Part shown: positions 60,612 to 64,000 of the stretch, piece after piece
Layout: each line of letters begins with the position of its first letter
Numbering within the stretch: the stretch's first letter is position 1
Origin: Polaromonas sp047303325
GTDB lineage: Bacteria; Pseudomonadota; Gammaproteobacteria; Burkholderiales; Burkholderiaceae_C
NCBI RefSeq assembly: GCF_047303325.1
Contig: NZ_JBKBEX010000008.1
Span: 112,643-176,642 of the forward strand
Direction: 5' to 3'
DNA: 64,000 nucleotides
Position numbers and translations under genes: made by a program
Notes under the pieces: generated by a model
The model's database searches: none
What the model saw: only the letters and a program-made list of their open reading frames with translations
Told to the model about the DNA's origin: nothing

Positions 60612-60800
60612 GTTCGCGCCCTGAAATCGCCCGGAGGTTGTGCTGGAGAAGAAGGGCGTAGCGCCATCCCGGCCCTGTTTATAAGGGATATCAGGTACAT
60701 TTTTGGTTTTCTGTGAACTACTTCACAATTTTTTACGAACGATCGTTCTAAAACCCGGCTCGCCGCCCGGTTGCCCTCCCACGTTCATCTTTCCTCTTTC

Positions 60801-61157
60801 ATGAAACAAACTCCCGCAGGCGGCCTGGTGTATTCCACCGAGGCTGGAAGAATGTGCCCGGCCTGCCGCCGGCCGGTGGCGGCCTGTAGCTGCAAGCAGG
60901 CGGCGGCGCCCGCGGCGGGCGGCCCGGTGCGCGTGAGCCGCGAAAGCAAGGGCCGTGGCGGCAAGACGGTGACCGTGGTCAAAGGGCTGCCGCTGGACGC
61001 CGTGGCCCTGGCGCTGCTGGGCAAGCAGCTGCGCACGGCCTGCGGATCTGGCGGCACGGCCAAGGACGGCGTGATCGAGGTCCAGGGCGACCACTGCGAC
61101 ACCGTGATGGCGGCGCTGCAGAAGCAAGGCTATGCGCCCAAGCGGGCCGGCGGCTAG
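60801..61157 (+). CDS. SUI1/YciH family translation factor
   Basis: A 118-residue protein with a SUI1 (eIF1-like) domain: RESKGRGGKTVTVVKGLPLD and a C-terminal KDGVIEVQGDHCDTVMAALQ. The N-terminus has a Cys cluster CPACRRPVAACSCK that may bind zinc. In bacteria YciH affects start-site selection in translation. The ATG at 60801 follows a ribosome-binding site. Confidence 0.92.
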   Translation: MKQTPAGGLVYSTEAGRMCPACRRPVAACSCKQAAAPAAGGPVRVSRESKGRGGKTVTVVKGLPLDAVALALLGKQLRTACGSGGTAKDGVIEVQGDHCDTVMAALQKQGYAPKRAGG

Positions 61158-61175
61158 GCCTCTCTATTTGTATCC

Positions 61176-61388
61176 ATGAACCCAGAAGACCTGTTGCTGC
61201 TGGTGACCCGCGAAATGCCTTTCGGCAAGCACAAGGGCACACTGATCGCCGACCTGCCGGGCAATTACCTGAACTGGTTTGCCCGTGAAGGTTTTCCCAA
61301 AGGGGAAATCGGCCGCTTGCTGGCGCTGATGCAGGAAATCGACCACAACGGCCTGAAGCCCCTGCTGGATCCGCTGCGCCGGCGCTGA
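61176..61388 (+). CDS. DUF3820 family protein
   Basis: A 70-residue protein with the DUF3820 signature MPFGKHKGTLIADLPGNYLN WFAREGFP. The function of the family is unknown, with a suggested link to nucleic-acid-processing proteins. It lies 18 bases after the SUI1 gene in the same direction. Confidence 0.85.
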   Translation: MNPEDLLLLVTREMPFGKHKGTLIADLPGNYLNWFAREGFPKGEIGRLLALMQEIDHNGLKPLLDPLRRR

Positions 61389-61533
61389 ATGTGGGGCGCC
61401 GGCCCGCCGCCTCCTACATTTGCAGTATTGCCCCCCAGTGCATTACTGCGCAGAATCCTTGCACTCGCGTTGGCCGGCATCGTGCCGGCCCAGGCCGCAC
61501 CCCGCGCCGCAACGCCCGCACGAGGTGACCCGA

Positions 61534-61947
61534 ATGGAATACGAACTGCCCCTGGAAACCAAGGCCAGGAAAATGATGGCAAGGTTCCGCACCCACGAGT
61601 GGCTGGGTCTGGCCGCGGGCTTCCTGATTTTTGCCGCCGCCGATCTGCTGCGCGCCTGGTGGGTGCCGCAGCTTCCGGTGTGGATGGTGCGCGGCTGGTT
61701 TTTCCCCGTCATCGTGCTGGCCTCGGTGACCGCGCTTTACCTGTCGGTGTCCATGCACAAGGCGCTCAAGCAGCACAGCGCCGTTGACCCACAGCGGCGG
61801 CGCGAGATGTGCCTGCTGTTCCTGCTGGGCTCGCAGGACCAGCAGGGCCTGAGGCTCATGAAACGCATCGCCATGGCGGCCAATGTGCATGCGCTGAGTT
61901 TTGGCATGGCGCTGGGGCTGCTGCTGTTCAGCCTGGCCCGGGTTTAA
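61534..61947 (+). CDS. Hypothetical membrane protein, 137 aa
   Basis: A protein with three hydrophobic segments (about residues 22-40, 47-68 and 112-135) linked by a positively charged cytoplasmic helix (MHKALKQHSAV). The ATG at 61534 has a good GAGGTG ribosome-binding site. No family is recognised. Its stop overlaps the end of the convergent flavoenzyme gene by four bases. Confidence 0.65.
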   Translation: MEYELPLETKARKMMARFRTHEWLGLAAGFLIFAAADLLRAWWVPQLPVWMVRGWFFPVIVLASVTALYLSVSMHKALKQHSAVDPQRRREMCLLFLLGSQDQQGLRLMKRIAMAANVHALSFGMALGLLLFSLARV

Positions 61948-64000
61948 AGCGCCGCTGCGACCCTCGTCCCCTGGTTGATCGCCCGCTTGGCGTCCAGTTC
62001 GCCGGCCTCGTGCGCGCCGCCTATCAAGTGGGTCTTGACGCCGGCCGCGCGCAGCGGCTCCAGCAGATCGCGCAGTGGCTCCTGGCCGGCGCACAGCACG
62101 ATGTTGTCGACGGCGAGCACGGTGCCGTCCGTGCGCTTTTCGCCGAAGGTGATGAACAGGCCCAAATCTGAACCCTGCTCGCCTATGCGTTCGTAGTTGA
62201 CGCCCGAGAGCATTTCCACATCCTTCATCTTGAGCGCGGCGCGGTGTATCCAGCCGGTGGTCTTGCCCAGGCCGGCGCCCAGCTTGCCGGGCTTGCGCTG
62301 CAGCAGCGTGACCTGGCGTGCCGGCGGCGCCACCTGCGGGCGCACCACGCCGCCGCGCACTTCGCCGGGATCGGCCACGCCCCATTCGGCCAGCCAGGCC
62401 GGCAAGTCGAGCGCGGTGGAGTGGCCTGCGGGCGTGACCAGGAACTCGGCCACGTCAAAACCGATGCCGCCCGCGCCTATCAGGGCCACGCGCTTTCCCA
62501 CGGGCTGGCGGCCCAGCAGCACGTCGATGTAGCTGAGCACCCTGGGATGCTCCTGGCCCGGGATGCGCGGGTTGCGCGGCGTGACGCCGGTGGCGAGTAT
62601 GACTTCGTCGAACTTCCCGGCGACCAGGTCCTGGGCGCCGACGCGGGTGTTCAGGTGCAGGCGCACGCCGGTGCCGCTGATGCGCTGGCCGAAGTAGCGC
62701 AGGGTTTCCTCGAACTCTTCCTTGCCGGGTACACGCTTGGCCAGGTTGAACTGCCCGCCTATCCTGTCGGCCGCGTCATACAGGTCCACGCTGTGGCCGC
62801 GCAGGGCCAGTGTGGTGGCGGCGGCCAGGCCCGCCGGGCCCGCGCCTATGACGGCGATGCGTTTTTTGGCGGGCGCGATCTTGATGATGAGTTCGGTCTC
62901 ATGGCCGGCGCGCGGGTTGACCAGGCAGCTCGCGAGCTGGGCCTTGAAGGCGTGGTCCAGGCAGGCCTGGTTGCAGGCGATGCAGGTGTTGATCTCATCG
63001 CGGCGGCCCTGGGCGGCCTTGTTGACGAATTCCGGGTCGGCCAGGAAGGGGCGGGCCATGCTGACCATGTCGGCGCAGCCATCGGCCAGCACCTGCTCGG
63101 CGACTTCGGGCATGTTCAGGCGGTTGCTGGTGACCAGTGGGATGGTCAGGCCCGCGGCGCGCAGGTCGGTGCGCAGCTTTTTGGTGACCCAGGTGAAGGC
63201 GCCGCGCGGCACCGAGGTGGCAATCGTCGGCACGCGGGCTTCGTGCCAGCCTATGCCGCTATTGATGAGGGTGGCGCCGGCGGCCTCCACGGCCTTGGCC
63301 AGCAGCACGACTTCCTCCCAGCTGCTGCCGCCGGGGATCAGGTCGATCATGGAGAGGCGGTAGATGATGATGAAGTCGCGCCCCACGGCTTCGCGCGTGC
63401 GGCGCACGATCTCCACGGCCAGGCGCATGCGGTTGGCGTAGCTGCCGCCCCAGTCGTCGGTGCGCTGGTTGGTGTGGGTGACGAGGAACTGGTTGATGAA
63501 ATAGCCTTCGCTGCCCATGATCTCGACGCCGTCGTAGCCGGCCTCGCGCGCCAGCAGCGCGCAGCGTATGAAGGCGCGTATCTGCCGCTCTATGCCGCCG
63601 GCGCTGAGTTCGCGCGGGGCGAAGGGGGAGATCGGGCTCTGGATGCGCGAGGGCGCGACGCACAGCGGGTGGTAGCCGTAGCGGCCGGTGTGCAGGATTT
63701 GCAGCGCGATCTTGCCGCCCTCGGCATGCACGGCATCGGTGACCTGTTTGTGGCGGCGCGCCGCGCCCGAGCTGGCCAGCATGCCGGCGAAGGGTTTGGT
63801 CCAGCCGGCGATGTTGGGCGCGAAGCCACCGGTGACCATCAGGCCCACGCCACCGCGCGCGCGTTCGGCGAAGTAGGCGGCCATGGCGGGGAAATGCTTG
63901 CGCCCGTCTTCCAGGCCGGTGTGCATGCTGCCCATGAGCACGCGGTTTTTCAGCGTGGTGAAACCCAGGTCCAGCGGGGCGAGCAGGTGGGGATAGGGGG
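61944..64000 (-). CDS. fadH: 2,4-dienoyl-CoA reductase-like NADH:flavin oxidoreductase (partial)
   Basis: At least 685 codons, complete at the C-terminus and missing only the first few residues, which lie beyond the right edge. The N-terminal OYE-like TIM barrel has LMGSMHTGLED and YGYHPLCVAPSRIQ; a 4Fe-4S cluster motif CIACNQACLDHAF with SCLVNP follows; the C-terminal FAD/NAD domains have VIGAGPAGLAAATTLALRG and VALIGAGGIGFDVAEF. This matches the FadH type, which reduces 2,4-dienoyl-CoA in unsaturated fatty-acid beta-oxidation. It is convergent with, and overlaps by four bases, the hypothetical membrane protein gene. Confidence 0.92.
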   Translation of the reverse strand, partial: PYPHLLAPLDLGFTTLKNRVLMGSMHTGLEDGRKHFPAMAAYFAERARGGVGLMVTGGFAPNIAGWTKPFAGMLASSGAARRHKQVTDAVHAEGGKIALQILHTGRYGYHPLCVAPSRIQSPISPFAPRELSAGGIERQIRAFIRCALLAREAGYDGVEIMGSEGYFINQFLVTHTNQRTDDWGGSYANRMRLAVEIVRRTREAVGRDFIIIYRLSMIDLIPGGSSWEEVVLLAKAVEAAGATLINSGIGWHEARVPTIATSVPRGAFTWVTKKLRTDLRAAGLTIPLVTSNRLNMPEVAEQVLADGCADMVSMARPFLADPEFVNKAAQGRRDEINTCIACNQACLDHAFKAQLASCLVNPRAGHETELIIKIAPAKKRIAVIGAGPAGLAAATTLALRGHSVDLYDAADRIGGQFNLAKRVPGKEEFEETLRYFGQRISGTGVRLHLNTRVGAQDLVAGKFDEVILATGVTPRNPRIPGQEHPRVLSYIDVLLGRQPVGKRVALIGAGGIGFDVAEFLVTPAGHSTALDLPAWLAEWGVADPGEVRGGVVRPQVAPPARQVTLLQRKPGKLGAGLGKTTGWIHRAALKMKDVEMLSGVNYERIGEQGSDLGLFITFGEKRTDGTVLAVDNIVLCAGQEPLRDLLEPLRAAGVKTHLIGGAHEAGELDAKRAINQGTRVAAAL

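Noticed and set aside
1..64000. CRISPR array, tRNA, rRNA, transposase or integrase
   Set aside because: Read for repeated spacers, cloverleaf ends and typical catalytic motifs; none was found. Short RNAs without protein-like signals could still be missed by eye.

Overview
The window is high-GC DNA that reads as the chromosome of a Burkholderiales bacterium, most like the Comamonadaceae (Polaromonas, Rhodoferax or Variovorax type). The reasons are the gene order rpsF-priB-rpsR-rplI-dnaB, the divergent ppsR/ppsA pair, two Bug-type solute receptors without their permease genes, and many short housekeeping and regulatory genes on both strands. The genus is an inference. A CDS covers most of the sequence. 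I saw no rRNA, tRNA, CRISPR array, transposase or integrase.

Layout. 1-8.3 kb: end of a dienelactone hydrolase gene, a GlxA-type regulator, ppsR/ppsA, and a small-plus-large sodium symporter operon. 8.5-11.7 kb: ribosomal and replication operon (rpsF, priB, rpsR, rplI, dnaB) with two clear terminators and a consensus DnaA box before dnaB. 11.7-15.1 kb: a compact peptide-modification locus with a 64-aa candidate precursor, a radical SAM/SPASM enzyme and an HExxH protein, next to an oppositely oriented unit of a micro-ORF and an unknown gene. 15.2-22.2 kb: lipoprotein, exonuclease, site-2 protease and DUF2167 pair, a large FAD/Fe-S oxidase and a GntR regulator. 22.2-33 kb: aminotransferase, solute receptors, nth, a degenerate BLUF-like protein, a phosphatase-family lipoprotein, and a LysR/M20/Bug unit. 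33-42.9 kb: an AraC-GyrI regulator coupled to hipBA, a thioesterase/SRPBCC/TetR unit, an aminotransferase followed by three nested secreted-protein genes including a matrixin, an AAC(6')-like acetyltransferase and an MFS transporter.

42.9-52.5 kb is the accessory part. An AT-richer segment carries an AriA/AriB-like pair (PARIS anti-phage system) and an unknown coiled-coil gene. To its right, the 3' end of a virginiamycin-B-lyase-like gene occurs three times in the same orientation, once intact and twice as decayed fragments, separating small gene blocks. This looks like a history of insertion or tandem duplication at the 3' end of that gene.

53-64 kb is ordinary chromosome: a class A penicillin-binding protein, an apparently circularly permuted ROK-like kinase, CsbD, an FHA protein, a SUI1-type factor, and the start of a 2,4-dienoyl-CoA-reductase-like flavoenzyme running off the right edge.

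The most interesting system is the peptide locus at 12.4-15.1 kb. The precursor ends in Phe-Gly-Leu-Lys-Trp, which puts Phe five residues from the C-terminus as in FxSxx-COOH peptides, and its two enzymes belong to the families that cross-link and hydroxylate such peptides. All functions are inferred by reading the sequence; no searches were run.
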